Shown piece by piece: positions 9,838 to 18,572 of a DNA stretch of 64,000 nt. This stretch comes from Streptomyces sp. PTY087I2. Lineage in GTDB: Bacteria; Actinomycetota; Actinomycetes; Streptomycetales; Streptomycetaceae. The stretch is from assembly GCF_001687325.1 (NCBI RefSeq), contig NZ_LZRD01000003.1:124001-188000 (forward strand). Direction: 5' to 3'. Under the pieces are notes generated by a model that saw only the letters and a list, made by a program, of their open reading frames with translations, was not told the origin of the DNA and did no database searches. Numbering within the stretch: the stretch's first letter is position 1; every line of letters starts with the position of its first letter. The position numbers and the translations under genes were made by a program.

Positions 9838-9885
9838 GGTCCGCCGGGCGGCCCCACCCCCCACGGGAAGGACGCCCGGCGGACC
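9838..9885 (-). terminator. Perfect-stem hairpin after the giant subtilase gene
   Basis: GGTCCGCCGGGCG at 9838-9850 is the exact reverse complement of 9873-9885, a 13-bp stem with a 22-base loop. It lies downstream of the subtilase stop at 9971 and upstream of the phosphatase gene. It would separate the two transcription units. Confidence 0.6.
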
Positions 9886-9970
9886 GGTCGGAACGATCGG
9901 CATCTCGGCGTTTCAGCCGGTCATATGCTCAGCCGATCTTCGGTTTCAGCGGTTCGTCGTGCCCCGCCCT

Positions 9971-12900
9971 TCAGCGCACGGCATAGGCGTCCGTCACGGT
10001 CTGGACAACGGAGTTGCCGTTCGCGTCGGTCAGTTCCGTCCGCAGCGTGACGGACTTGCCGGACGCGTCCGCGTGGTCGACGGTCGCCGTCCAGCGGCCG
10101 CCCTGGTGCGCGGTGGTGGCCGCGTGCCAGGTCTCGCCGCCGTCGTAGCTGAACGAGACCTTCGCGGCGGTGAGTTCACCGGGGGTGTACCCGGCGTGCC
10201 CGGTCGCGGTGAGCCCGATCCGCCGGCCGTCCTTCGCGGGCACCGTCTTCATGCCGTCGGTGGCCACGTCGTAGCGCGGGAAGAGCAGCGGGAGCCCCTG
10301 CGACGCCACGTCCGGCTTCCGCTCGGAGCGGAAGCCCCAGGTGGTCTCCGTCTGCGTGGACCGCTTCCAGACCGCGGCGGGCGAGCCGATCTTCGTGGTC
10401 ATCAGGGTGAGTTCGTACGCGGCGTCCTCGGCGGGGACGGTGAAGACCCCGAACGGGTAGCCGCTCTCGCCGATGACGTCGCCCTCCCGCTTGAGCCGCA
10501 TGTTGCCGATGTCACCGAACGAGCCCTGCTGGCCCACGTGTTCGGAGTCGGTCGTGAAGGCGGGGGCGACGCCGATCAGGTTGTCCTGCCGTTCACCGGC
10601 GAGCAGCTCCGCGCCCTTGGCGTCGCGCGGCGCGCCGGGGACCAGCAGGCCCCGGTACCACTCCTCCGTCGTGGCCCGGCCCGCCTGGTACGTACGGGCG
10701 TTGCCGGTCATCAGCTCGCCCCACGGGAAGCTGGAGGAGAGCATCTTCTGCCAGACCGTGTCGCCCGCCGTGTAGTACTCGGTGCGCTTCCCGGGGGCGG
10801 CGACCAGGGCGAGGGAGGAGGCGCTGTAGGTCGCGCCGTAGGGGCGGGAGACGAGGAGCGTGTCGACGAAGTCGGCGGCCACGCCCATGGATTCATGGGT
10901 GGAGACGACCGAGCCGAGCTTCTTGTCGCGGACCTTGTAGGTGCGGTCCGAGGTGAGCTGTCCCTTCTCCGGGAACGACAGGTTGTAGACGAACGGGCTG
11001 ACGGCGGTGGCGGTCCAGGAGACCTCCGCCTTGCCCTTGCCGAGGGCCGTCTTCAGCGTGGCGGCCTCGTCGGCGCGCAGGCCGAGGACCGGCAGGGGCG
11101 AGGCTCCGTAGCCGAGGGACGGCTGCCAGTCGCCGGCCGAGGGGCGGTGCACCAGGAGCGCTTTCGCCCCGGCGGCCTGGGCGTCCCGTGCCTGGGCGAG
11201 GACGCCCGGGGCGTCGTCGCCGACCTTCACCAGGGCGATCCGGTCCTTCGCTCCGGCGGCCTCCAGCTCGGCGGCGCTGCCCGCACCGGCGTCGACGACC
11301 TCGGCGCGGCCGGTGCCGTCCAGGTTGTCCGAGCCGGTGGTGGCGGGCCTGGGGTGCAGGGCGGCTCCGCCGACCAGGGAGAACTTCTGGATCTGCGGGG
11401 CGTAGGCGCGCCAGAAGGAGGTGAACTCGAAGTCCCCGTCGCGGGCTTTGCCCTGGACGTCGACCAGGTATTCCTTGATGATCCCGGTGCCGGAGATGGA
11501 TCCGGAGTGCAGCCAGGTGTCGTCCCAGGAGCGCCCGAACGCGAGGGTCGCGCCGCGTGTCTCGGCGACCCGGTCCTCGGTCCGTACCGTCAGGCGGTGG
11601 GCCTTGCGGGCGTCGAGGACGAGGGTGGTGTCCTTGGTGACGTTCAGCTGGGGGCGGGCCAGATAGCCGACGGACCCGACGAGCCGACCCGTCGGGTCGG
11701 TGGTGTCGGGCGAGGCGATGAAGCTGGAGACGAAGTACGCGCCGGGCCGCACCTGGAAGGTCTGGTCGGGGGCGCCCTCGTTGAAGCGACGTTCGCCGGA
11801 GGCGGTGTCGGTGCCGATGAGGTCGAGGGAGGAGACGCCGTCGGCGGGCTTTCCGGTGCGGTCGACGAGCTTGACGCGCAGGGTGACGGTCTCCGGCGCC
11901 ACGTACAGGGAGAACGGGGTGGAGACCTTCACTCCCCCGGTGGCCGTGGCGAGGACGCGGCCGGTGACGTCGCCGTACTGGGCGGCGGTCAGCCGGGCGG
12001 CGGGGTCGAGGGCGAGCGGCACCTCGACGGTCTCCCCGGCGGGCACGGTGACGGACGTGCGGCCGAGCGAGGCGATCTTCGAGCGGACGGCCGAGCCGTC
12101 GTTGCCGGTGACGCCCGCGACCTTCAGCGACAGCTTCACCGGCTTGCCGCTCGTGTTGGTGTAGGGAACGGCGACGGTGGTGCGATCGCTCTTGTCCTGC
12201 GGCCAGTTGAACGTGCCGCCCTGCACGGCGGGGGCGCCGGTCACGGGCGTACGGATCGCGCGGTCGACGTCGAGGCGGCCGCCTCCGGTCTCGCGTACGT
12301 CACCGGGGACGGCGCTGCTCGCCGAGGAGACGAGGGCCGCCTTGATCTGCTGGGCGGTCCACCCGGGGTGACGCTGCTTCACCACGGCTGCCGCGCCCGC
12401 GACATGCGGGGTCGCCATCGACGTACCGGACATGGAGCGGTACGCCTGTGAGCCCCGGCCGCCCGCTGCCGCGGCGGAGATCGCGACGCCGGGCGCGGCG
12501 ATCTCGGGCTTGAGGGTGTGCGAGACGATCGCGGGACCGCGGCTGGAGAAGTTCGCGGTGGAGTCGTCGCGGTCCACCGCGCCCACGGTCAGGACGCCGG
12601 GGGCGCAGCCGGGCGAGGAGACGGTGTTGAGGGACGGGCCGAGGTTTCCGGCGGCGACCACGAACAACGTGTCCTTGTTCTTGCCGAGTTCGGCGGCGGC
12701 CAGGCTCATCGGGTCGGTGCAGTCGGTGGGTTCGGCGCTGCCGAGGCTCATGGAGACGACGTCGGCCTTGTTGTCGACGGCCCACTGCATGCCCGCGATG
12801 ATCCAGGAGGCGGCGCCGGAGCCGCTGTCGTTGAGGACCTTGCCGACCATGAGGTCGGCGCCGGGTGCGACGCCCTTGTTCTTCCCGTCGCTCGCCGCGC

Positions 12901-13741
12901 CGGAGCCGCCGACGGTGGAGGCGACATGGGTGCCGTGGCCCTGGCGGTCGTCGGTGTCGGGTGAGTCGGTGAAGTTCTCCGATGCGGTGATCCGGTCCTG
13001 GAGGTCGGGGTGTTCGGCGTCCGCCCCGGTGTCCAGGACGGCGACCTTGGTGCCGGTGCCGTCGTAGCCGGCGGCCCAGGCGCGGTCCGCGCCGACCTGC
13101 TTCGTCGACTTGTCGAGACTGGCCTGAACCTTGCGGTCGAGCCAGAGCTTCTTGAGGCCGGAGCCCGCACGGGAGCGGGGTGCGGTGAGGTCGGCCCAGA
13201 AGTCGGCGGCGCGCTCCTTGTCGGCCTTGAGGGCGAGTCCGCCGATGATGTCGAGGGCCGCTCCGCGCTCGGCCCCGCGCGGGGTGACGAGGGTGCGGCG
13301 GGCGGTGTCGCCGGTGTAGGTGGCGATCAGCGGGACGGAGTCGGCGCGGTGGTCGTCGTACCCCTGGCGGATCAGCCCGGTGACGTTGAACAGCTCCTCG
13401 TCCACGGTGCCGGCGGCGAGCGCGGACACGGCGGACTCGGGGTAGACGTACAGGTCCGGGCCGGACTGCCGGGTCTGGACGAGCGGGACGGTGCCGTCCT
13501 CGCGGGGCAGCGCGGTGGCGGTGGACGCGCCCGAGGGGTCCGTGGTCACCAGCACCCGGTCGCCGGTGACGAGCGTCAGCGTGACGGGCTTCGGGTCCGT
13601 GGCGGCGGTGGCCGCGCTCCCGGTGATCGGTCCGTTCGTGTCTCGCCCGTCCGGTGGCGCGGCCACCGACGGCGCGATCACGGTGACGGCGAGCACGGCG
13701 GCGGTCGCCGTTCCCAGTGCCGTACGCGATATCGGGCGCAT
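9971..13741 (-). CDS. Large secreted S8 family serine peptidase (subtilase)
   Basis: A 1256-residue secreted protease. It has a signal peptide (hydrophobic core about residues 8-27), a propeptide region, and an S8 catalytic domain whose triad is recognisable: Asp about 237 in VAVLDTGAD, His about 269 in GHGTHVAS, Ser about 441 in SGTSMATPHVAG. A PA-like segment lies further on (KVGDDAPGVLAQARDAQAAG). Long beta-rich C-terminal domains follow, much larger than the 380-residue minimal subtilisins. It is divergent from a LuxR/TrmB-type regulator 210 bases away, an arrangement that suggests local control. The ATG at 13741 follows a GGGGAGAG ribosome site; the frame extends upstream but without signal character. 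Confidence 0.9.
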   Translation of the reverse strand: MRPISRTALGTATAAVLAVTVIAPSVAAPPDGRDTNGPITGSAATAATDPKPVTLTLVTGDRVLVTTDPSGASTATALPREDGTVPLVQTRQSGPDLYVYPESAVSALAAGTVDEELFNVTGLIRQGYDDHRADSVPLIATYTGDTARRTLVTPRGAERGAALDIIGGLALKADKERAADFWADLTAPRSRAGSGLKKLWLDRKVQASLDKSTKQVGADRAWAAGYDGTGTKVAVLDTGADAEHPDLQDRITASENFTDSPDTDDRQGHGTHVASTVGGSGAASDGKNKGVAPGADLMVGKVLNDSGSGAASWIIAGMQWAVDNKADVVSMSLGSAEPTDCTDPMSLAAAELGKNKDTLFVVAAGNLGPSLNTVSSPGCAPGVLTVGAVDRDDSTANFSSRGPAIVSHTLKPEIAAPGVAISAAAAGGRGSQAYRSMSGTSMATPHVAGAAAVVKQRHPGWTAQQIKAALVSSASSAVPGDVRETGGGRLDVDRAIRTPVTGAPAVQGGTFNWPQDKSDRTTVAVPYTNTSGKPVKLSLKVAGVTGNDGSAVRSKIASLGRTSVTVPAGETVEVPLALDPAARLTAAQYGDVTGRVLATATGGVKVSTPFSLYVAPETVTLRVKLVDRTGKPADGVSSLDLIGTDTASGERRFNEGAPDQTFQVRPGAYFVSSFIASPDTTDPTGRLVGSVGYLARPQLNVTKDTTLVLDARKAHRLTVRTEDRVAETRGATLAFGRSWDDTWLHSGSISGTGIIKEYLVDVQGKARDGDFEFTSFWRAYAPQIQKFSLVGGAALHPRPATTGSDNLDGTGRAEVVDAGAGSAAELEAAGAKDRIALVKVGDDAPGVLAQARDAQAAGAKALLVHRPSAGDWQPSLGYGASPLPVLGLRADEAATLKTALGKGKAEVSWTATAVSPFVYNLSFPEKGQLTSDRTYKVRDKKLGSVVSTHESMGVAADFVDTLLVSRPYGATYSASSLALVAAPGKRTEYYTAGDTVWQKMLSSSFPWGELMTGNARTYQAGRATTEEWYRGLLVPGAPRDAKGAELLAGERQDNLIGVAPAFTTDSEHVGQQGSFGDIGNMRLKREGDVIGESGYPFGVFTVPAEDAAYELTLMTTKIGSPAAVWKRSTQTETTWGFRSERKPDVASQGLPLLFPRYDVATDGMKTVPAKDGRRIGLTATGHAGYTPGELTAAKVSFSYDGGETWHAATTAHQGGRWTATVDHADASGKSVTLRTELTDANGNSVVQTVTDAYAVR

Positions 13742-13951
13742 CGCTCTCCCCAGGTCATTCCGGAACGAAGCAGCCCAAGAGGCCGTATCCCGGAGGTTGT
13801 TGGTGCTGCGGTGGCGCCACAGTGGCAGAGGGGCCAGGGGTACGGGGGATGATGTGGGCGGCGGGTTTACGCCGTGGCCCTTTCCCGCCACGCGGGGCCC
13901 GCCGCAGGGGCGCCGCGATGCGCGATCAGCCACGTCCGGGGAGGTCGGAGA

Positions 13952-14944
13952 ATGCTGGGGGCCATAGGTCTCGACGAGAGACAGGAGACCGCGTACCGCG
14001 CGCTCGTCGCGGCGGGAGCGGCGGAGCTCACCGATCTCGCGCACCGGCTGGCGCTTCCGGAGGCGGACGCCGAACGCGTACTGCGGCGGCTGGAGCAGCA
14101 GGGTCTCGCCGCCCAGTCGTCGGCCCGGCCCGGCCGCTGGGTGGCGGCGCCGCCCGGGGTCGCGCTCGGCGCGCTGCTGATCCAGCAGCGGCACGAGCTG
14201 GAGCAGGCGGAGCTGGCGTCAGCGCTGCTCGCCGAGGAGTACCGGGCCGAGGCGAGCGAACCGGCGGTGCACGATCTGGTGGAGGTAGTGACGGGGGCGA
14301 GCGCCGTCACCCAGCGTTTCCACCAGTTGCAGCTGGGCGCGGTGTCCGAGGTGTGCGCCCTGGTGACGGGGAAGCCGATCGCCGTGACCGGGATGGAGAA
14401 CGAGTCCGAGGAGCGGGCCGCCGCGCGCGGGGTGAGCTACCGGGTGGTGGTCGAGCGCGAGGTGCTGTCGACGCCGTACGGGATCCTGGAGCTGTCGGCG
14501 GCGCTGAGCCGGGACGAGCGGTGCCGGGTGGTGGACCGGGTGCCGACGAAGCTGGTGGTGGCGGACGGGAGCCTCGCGATGGTCCCGCTGACCGGGCGGG
14601 GCGCGGAGCCCGCGGCCCTCGTCGTGCACGCCAGCGGTCTGCTGGAGTCGCTGATGGGCCTGTTCGAGGCGGTGTGGCGCGATGCCATGCCGTTGCGTCT
14701 CGGCGAGGGCGGCGGGGTGCGCGAGGACGGTGTCGGACCGGATCCGACGGACCTGGAGATCCTGTCCCTGCTGCTGGCGGGGCTGACCGACGCCAGCGTG
14801 GCCAAGCAGCTGGATCTGGGGCTGCGGACCGTGCAGCGCCGGGTCAAGGGCCTGATGGAGCTGACCGGCGTCTCGACCCGGCTCCAGCTGGGCTGGCACG
14901 CGTACGAGCGCGGCTGGGTGGCCCGAACCGGCCCGCAGGCCTGA
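13952..14944 (+). CDS. LuxR/TrmB-type helix-turn-helix transcriptional regulator
   Basis: A 330-residue regulator. The N-terminal 70 residues resemble a TrmB-like winged helix (ETAYRALVAAGAAELTDLA, VLRRLEQQGL). The middle forms a sensor-like domain. The C-terminal 60 residues are a LuxR-type HTH (LEILSLLLAGLTDASVAKQL, LGLRTVQRRVKGLMELTGV). Streptomyces contains many such regulators next to secreted subtilases or biosynthetic genes. The start at 13952 is chosen for the GGAGG site about eight bases upstream. The gene diverges from the giant subtilase, whose promoter shares the 210-bp intergenic region, so it is a candidate regulator of that gene. Confidence 0.8.
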   Translation: MLGAIGLDERQETAYRALVAAGAAELTDLAHRLALPEADAERVLRRLEQQGLAAQSSARPGRWVAAPPGVALGALLIQQRHELEQAELASALLAEEYRAEASEPAVHDLVEVVTGASAVTQRFHQLQLGAVSEVCALVTGKPIAVTGMENESEERAAARGVSYRVVVEREVLSTPYGILELSAALSRDERCRVVDRVPTKLVVADGSLAMVPLTGRGAEPAALVVHASGLLESLMGLFEAVWRDAMPLRLGEGGGVREDGVGPDPTDLEILSLLLAGLTDASVAKQLDLGLRTVQRRVKGLMELTGVSTRLQLGWHAYERGWVARTGPQA

Positions 14945-15049
14945 GGCCCGGGATCGGGGATCGGGGATCGGGGCCCCGCCGCCTCATCGCCGCAGGTGGC
15001 CGAGGTGCGCTGACGGGCGGAGCCGGACACTCTCCGGCACGCTGGTCAG

Positions 15050-15532
15050 ATGAGTGTGTGGCAGCTCGTCGCCGTCGGCCTGGTCATGCTGCTGGGTCTG
15101 GTCGGCGTACTGCTGCCGGGGGTGCCGGGGCAGGCGATCGTCTGGGCGGCGGTGCTGTGGTGGGCGCTCACCGACATGACGCCGGCCGCCTGGGGCGTCC
15201 TGATCGGCGCGACAGGGCTGATGCTGCTCAACCAGGCCCTCAGACCACTGCTGCCACCGCGCCGCCCGGGCGAGTCGGGGGCTCCTCGCCGGACGTTGAT
15301 GATCGGCGGGGTCGCGGGGATCGTCGGGTTCTTCGTGGTGCCCGTGGTGGGCGGGGTCCTCGGGTACGTGGGGGCCATCTTCGGCGCGGAGCGGCTGCGC
15401 CTGGGCAGCCGGGGCGCGGCCCGGACGTCGGTGCGCTCGGTGATGCGGGCGACGGGCTATTCGGTGCTGGTGGAGCTGTTCTGCTGCCTGCTGGTGGCGG
15501 GCGCGTGGCTGGGCGCGCTGCTCTGGGGCTGA
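15050..15532 (+). CDS. DUF456 family membrane protein
   Basis: A 160-residue protein with four or more hydrophobic segments (about 5-27, 31-54, 78-106, 135-158) and glycine-rich turns such as GLVGVLLPGVPGQ and GGVAGIVGFFVVPVVGGVLGY, characteristic of DUF456. The family is membrane-bound with no assigned activity. The ribosome site upstream of the ATG is weak. It is convergent with the Ada/AlkA gene 39 bases away. Confidence 0.75.
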   Translation: MSVWQLVAVGLVMLLGLVGVLLPGVPGQAIVWAAVLWWALTDMTPAAWGVLIGATGLMLLNQALRPLLPPRRPGESGAPRRTLMIGGVAGIVGFFVVPVVGGVLGYVGAIFGAERLRLGSRGAARTSVRSVMRATGYSVLVELFCCLLVAGAWLGALLWG

Positions 15533-15571
15533 CCCCGGGAGCCGGGCGGCCCGGTCGGCCGGCGGTCCGGG

Positions 15572-16951
15572 TCAGCTCAGGGGCGCCGCCTGTGCCCCCG
15601 CCGTCTCCAGATGGCGTACGGCGTAGGAGCGCCAGGGCCGCCACCGCTCGGCGCCCGGGGTGCCGTACGGGTCCACGTCGGGGTCGCCGAGCGCCCGTAT
15701 CCGGATCAGGGCGGCGGTCGAGCGGCCGATCCCGGGCAGCGTCAGCAGCGTCTCCTCCGCCTCGTCCCGGTCCGCCCCGGCGTCCAGCCGCAGCCGGCCG
15801 TCGGCGAGGGAGGCGGCCAGGGCCCGCAGCGCCGGGTCCTCGGCGGAACCGGCGAGCACGTCCGGCTCCGGGAACAGATGGGTGAGCCCGCCGCACGGGA
15901 CGTCCAGCGCCTTCCCGTACCGCTCGACCAGCTCCCCGGCCTCCGCGCGCCCGACCAGAGTCCGTACGGCTGCCTCCTCCGGGTCGGCGGCGCCCGGCGA
16001 GCGCAGCCCGGGGCGGGCGGCGACCAGCGGGGCGAGCCGCGGATCGGCGGCCAGCGCCTCGTCCACGGCGTACGGGTCGGCGTCCAGGTCGAACAGGCGG
16101 CGCACCCGCTGGACGGCGGTGGTCAGGTCGCGCAGGTCGGTGAGCTGGACCCGGGCCTCCAGCCAGGGGCCGCCCGGCGAGGCCTCGTCGACCTCGACGA
16201 GCCCGGAGCCGTACGGCAGCCGCAGGGTGCGCCGGTAGGTGCGGGCGCCGGGCGCCCCCGCCACCTCCTCGACCCGGGCGACCGCCTCGGCGGCCAGCAG
16301 GTCGAACAGGGCGGCGGTGGCGTACGGGCCCCGGTGGGCGAGCCGCAGCGGGATCCCGGCCCGCAGCCCCTCGCGGCGGCCGCTCGGGAGCCCCGTGCCC
16401 GCCTCGGCGCGCAGGGCGCTGGGGGTACGGGCGTAGATCTGCCGGATGGTGTCGTTGAACTGCCGCACGCTGGCGAACCCGGCGGCGAAGGCGATCTCGG
16501 TGACCGGCAGCGGGGTGGTCTGGAGGAGCACCCGGGCGGTGTGGGAGCGCTGGGCTCGGGCGAGCGCGACGGGTCCGGCGCCCAGCTCGGCGTTGAGCTG
16601 GCGCTGGACCTGCCGGGCGCTGTAGCCGAGCCGCCCGGCGAGCCCGGGGACACCTTCGCGGTCGACGACGCCGTCGCCGATCAGGCGCATGGCCCGGCCG
16701 ACGACGTCCGCGCGGACGTTCCACTCGGCGGAGCCGGGCACGGCGTCCGGGCGGCAGCGGCGGCAGGCCCGGAAGCCGCCCGCCTGGGCCGCCGCCGCGG
16801 TGGGGTAGAAGCGCACGTTGGCGCGTTTGGGGGTGACGGCGGGGCAGCTGGGCCGGCAGTAGATGCCGGTGGTCACGACGGCGAAGAAGAACGCGCCGTC
16901 GAACCGTGCGTCGCGGCTGCTCACCGCCTCGTACCGGGTCCGATCGTCCAT
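15572..16951 (-). CDS. Ada/AraC/AlkA fusion: methylphosphotriester sensor and 3-methyladenine DNA glycosylase
   Basis: A 459-residue fusion. Residues 1-75 form an Ada zinc domain with four cysteines (IYCRPSCPA and FRACRRCRPD). Residues 80-185 are an AraC-type HTH (GYSARQVQRQLNAELG, EIAFAAGFASVRQFND). The remainder is an AlkA-type domain ending in a helix-hairpin-helix (LTLPGIGRSTAALIRIRALG) and WRPWRSYAVRHL. In Ada-type sensors the first Cys of CRPSC accepts methyl groups from DNA phosphotriesters and switches on alkylation repair genes. Oddly, the stretch between GDPDV and AERWRPW is shorter than in E. coli AlkA, and the catalytic Asp there is hard to place. The ATG at 16951 is preferred over the ORF start at 17005. 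Confidence 0.85.
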   Translation of the reverse strand: MDDRTRYEAVSSRDARFDGAFFFAVVTTGIYCRPSCPAVTPKRANVRFYPTAAAAQAGGFRACRRCRPDAVPGSAEWNVRADVVGRAMRLIGDGVVDREGVPGLAGRLGYSARQVQRQLNAELGAGPVALARAQRSHTARVLLQTTPLPVTEIAFAAGFASVRQFNDTIRQIYARTPSALRAEAGTGLPSGRREGLRAGIPLRLAHRGPYATAALFDLLAAEAVARVEEVAGAPGARTYRRTLRLPYGSGLVEVDEASPGGPWLEARVQLTDLRDLTTAVQRVRRLFDLDADPYAVDEALAADPRLAPLVAARPGLRSPGAADPEEAAVRTLVGRAEAGELVERYGKALDVPCGGLTHLFPEPDVLAGSAEDPALRALAASLADGRLRLDAGADRDEAEETLLTLPGIGRSTAALIRIRALGDPDVDPYGTPGAERWRPWRSYAVRHLETAGAQAAPLS

Positions 16952-17023
16952 CACACCGTCCAGTGTGCGACAGCCGGGGCCGCCGCACTCGCGGAATTCG
17001 GACATCGAACCCGTACGCCCCGG

Positions 17024-18205
17024 CTACCGCACCCGGCCGCGCTTGGCCTGCATGGCCGCGCGCCCCTCCGCGCCCTTGCGCTTCCAGTCCCGCAGGATCT
17101 CGGCGCGTACCCGGGCGTCCGTCTTGGCGACGATCCGCTGGTTCTCGCGGATCAGCTTGCGGTAGCTCTCCAGCCGCCGCTCGGGCAGGGTGCCGTCCTC
17201 CAGCGCGCCGAGGACGGCACACCCGGGCTCGGCCTCGTGGGCGCAGTCGTGGAACCGGCACTCCGCGGCCAGCTCCTCGATCTCGGAGAACACCTCTTCG
17301 ACCCCGGTCCCGGCGTCGAAGAGGCCGACGCCGCGCAGCCCGGGGGTGTCGATGAGGACGCCTCCCTGCGGCAGGAGCAGGAGGTTGCGGGTCGTGGTGG
17401 TGTGCCGGCCCTTGCCGTCGACCTCGCGGGCCGCCCGGACGTCCATCACGTCCTGGCCGAGCAGAGTGTTGGCCAGGGTGGACTTGCCGGCGCCGGAGAT
17501 GCCGAGCAGCACGCTCGTACCGCCGGAGACGATGGCGCCGAAGACGTCGATCCCCTCGCCGGTGGTGGAGCTGACGGGCAGCACCTGGACGCCGGGCGCG
17601 ATGGCCTCGATGTCCTGGACGAGGTGGGACAGGGTGACCGCGTCGGGCACCAGGTCGGCCTTGGTCAGGACCACGATCGGCTGGGGCCGGTTCTCCCCGC
17701 CGGAGCCGTCGCCCAGCAGCGCGGCGCCTTCGGAGCTGGACAGGGCCAGCGCGAGGAACCGCTCGACCCGCCCGAGGTCCAGCTCGACGGCGAGCGAGAC
17801 GCAGATGGCGATGTGGTCGATGTTGGTGGCGAGCACCTGGCCCTCGGACCGCTGCGACGAGGTCGAGCGGACGAAGGCGGTACGGCGCGGCAGCAGCGTA
17901 CGGACGAAGCGCGGGTCGCCGTCCGCGTCGAGCGCCACCCAGTCGCCGGTGCAGACGATCCGCATGGGGTCGCGGGGCACCACGAACGCGGTGTCGGCGC
18001 GGACCGTGCCGTCGGCGGTGATGACGTCGCACTGCCCGCGGTCCACGCGCACGACGCGGCCCGGCACGAGCCCCTGCGCGGCGTACGGGGAGAAGGCCGC
18101 CGCCCAGTCCTCGTCCCAGCCGTACGGAGTCAGCGGGTGCGAGGAGGAGACAGCGGAGTCGACGGAAGAAGAAAGGGAGGAAAGAGAGGAGGACGAGAAA
18201 GACAA
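17024..18205 (-). CDS. rsgA: Ribosome small subunit-dependent GTPase A
   Basis: A 393-residue circularly permuted GTPase that checks 30S subunit maturation. The motif order is G4 (LTKADLV), G1 (GISGAGKST, about residues 233-241), then G3 (DTPG), as expected for RsgA. The C-terminal zinc knuckle CRFHDCAHEAEPGC starts near residue 316. The N terminus is serine-rich. The TTG start at 18205 lies six bases after AAGGG, and that AAGGG can pair with the CCCTT overlapping the start codon. A tiny ORF with its own strong ribosome site ends 60 bases upstream. Confidence 0.9.
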   Translation of the reverse strand: MSFSSSSLSSLSSSVDSAVSSSHPLTPYGWDEDWAAAFSPYAAQGLVPGRVVRVDRGQCDVITADGTVRADTAFVVPRDPMRIVCTGDWVALDADGDPRFVRTLLPRRTAFVRSTSSQRSEGQVLATNIDHIAICVSLAVELDLGRVERFLALALSSSEGAALLGDGSGGENRPQPIVVLTKADLVPDAVTLSHLVQDIEAIAPGVQVLPVSSTTGEGIDVFGAIVSGGTSVLLGISGAGKSTLANTLLGQDVMDVRAAREVDGKGRHTTTTRNLLLLPQGGVLIDTPGLRGVGLFDAGTGVEEVFSEIEELAAECRFHDCAHEAEPGCAVLGALEDGTLPERRLESYRKLIRENQRIVAKTDARVRAEILRDWKRKGAEGRAAMQAKRGRVR

Positions 18206-18216
18206 GGGAAACCCTT
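18204..18216 (-). promoter_or_regulatory. Small hairpin covering rsgA ribosome site and TTG start
   Basis: On the minus strand AAGGG-TTT-CCCTT forms a five-base-pair stem. The first arm is the only visible Shine-Dalgarno sequence of rsgA and the second arm overlaps its TTG start codon. It could lower initiation unless opened by translation from the upstream tiny ORF. The stem is short, so the effect is inference. Confidence 0.35.
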
Positions 18217-18265
18217 CACAGGGTGGCCCCGGCGCGCGCGCTCGGCGCGGAAAGGTGAGAGGTGG

Positions 18266-18337
18266 TCAGCCGGTGGCCACGGGGATGAGGACGATGCTCT
18301 TCCGGTTGTGGGCAGTGCCCATCGCAACGACAGTCAT
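18266..18337 (-). CDS. Possible 23-residue leader ORF upstream of rsgA
   Basis: An ATG at 18337 opens a 23-codon frame beginning MTVVAMGTAHNRKS and ending PVATG before TGA at 18266-18268. It is preceded by AGGAGGTGAGG, one of the best Shine-Dalgarno sequences in the window. The peptide is not recognised and has no run of a single amino acid. Its position 60 bases before rsgA on the same strand suggests either a leader peptide coupled to rsgA translation or a free small protein. The evidence is the ribosome site and position only. Confidence 0.45.
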   Translation of the reverse strand: MTVVAMGTAHNRKSIVLIPVATG

Positions 18338-18572
18338 CAATGTCCTCACCTCCTGATTCCTCTGGTTCTGCGATTCTCGCGTTCCTGGAAGTGGCTTCCC
18401 GCGGAACGGTGATCACCCTAGCCCGGGGCCCGGGAGCACCGTCAACCGATTTATTCCGGACCACCGTCGGGGGACGTTCGAGCGGGCTCATTCGCGAGAG
18501 ATGGACGTGATCTCCCTCGATCGGGTGATACGTGTGCATGGGCCCCGGTCCGTGGCCGTTAGGGTGCCGAGC

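Noticed and set aside
9770..12451. 893-codon plus-strand open frame opposite the giant subtilase
   Set aside because: Its translation is Gly/Ala/Arg/Val-rich with no domain, and it lies antisense to a clear subtilase. Long antisense frames are expected in GC-rich DNA.
15240..18032. 930-codon minus-strand frame overlapping Ada/AlkA and rsgA
   Set aside because: Another frame on the same strand has the Ada, AraC, AlkA and GTPase motifs; this one is Arg/Pro/Ala-rich without motifs.
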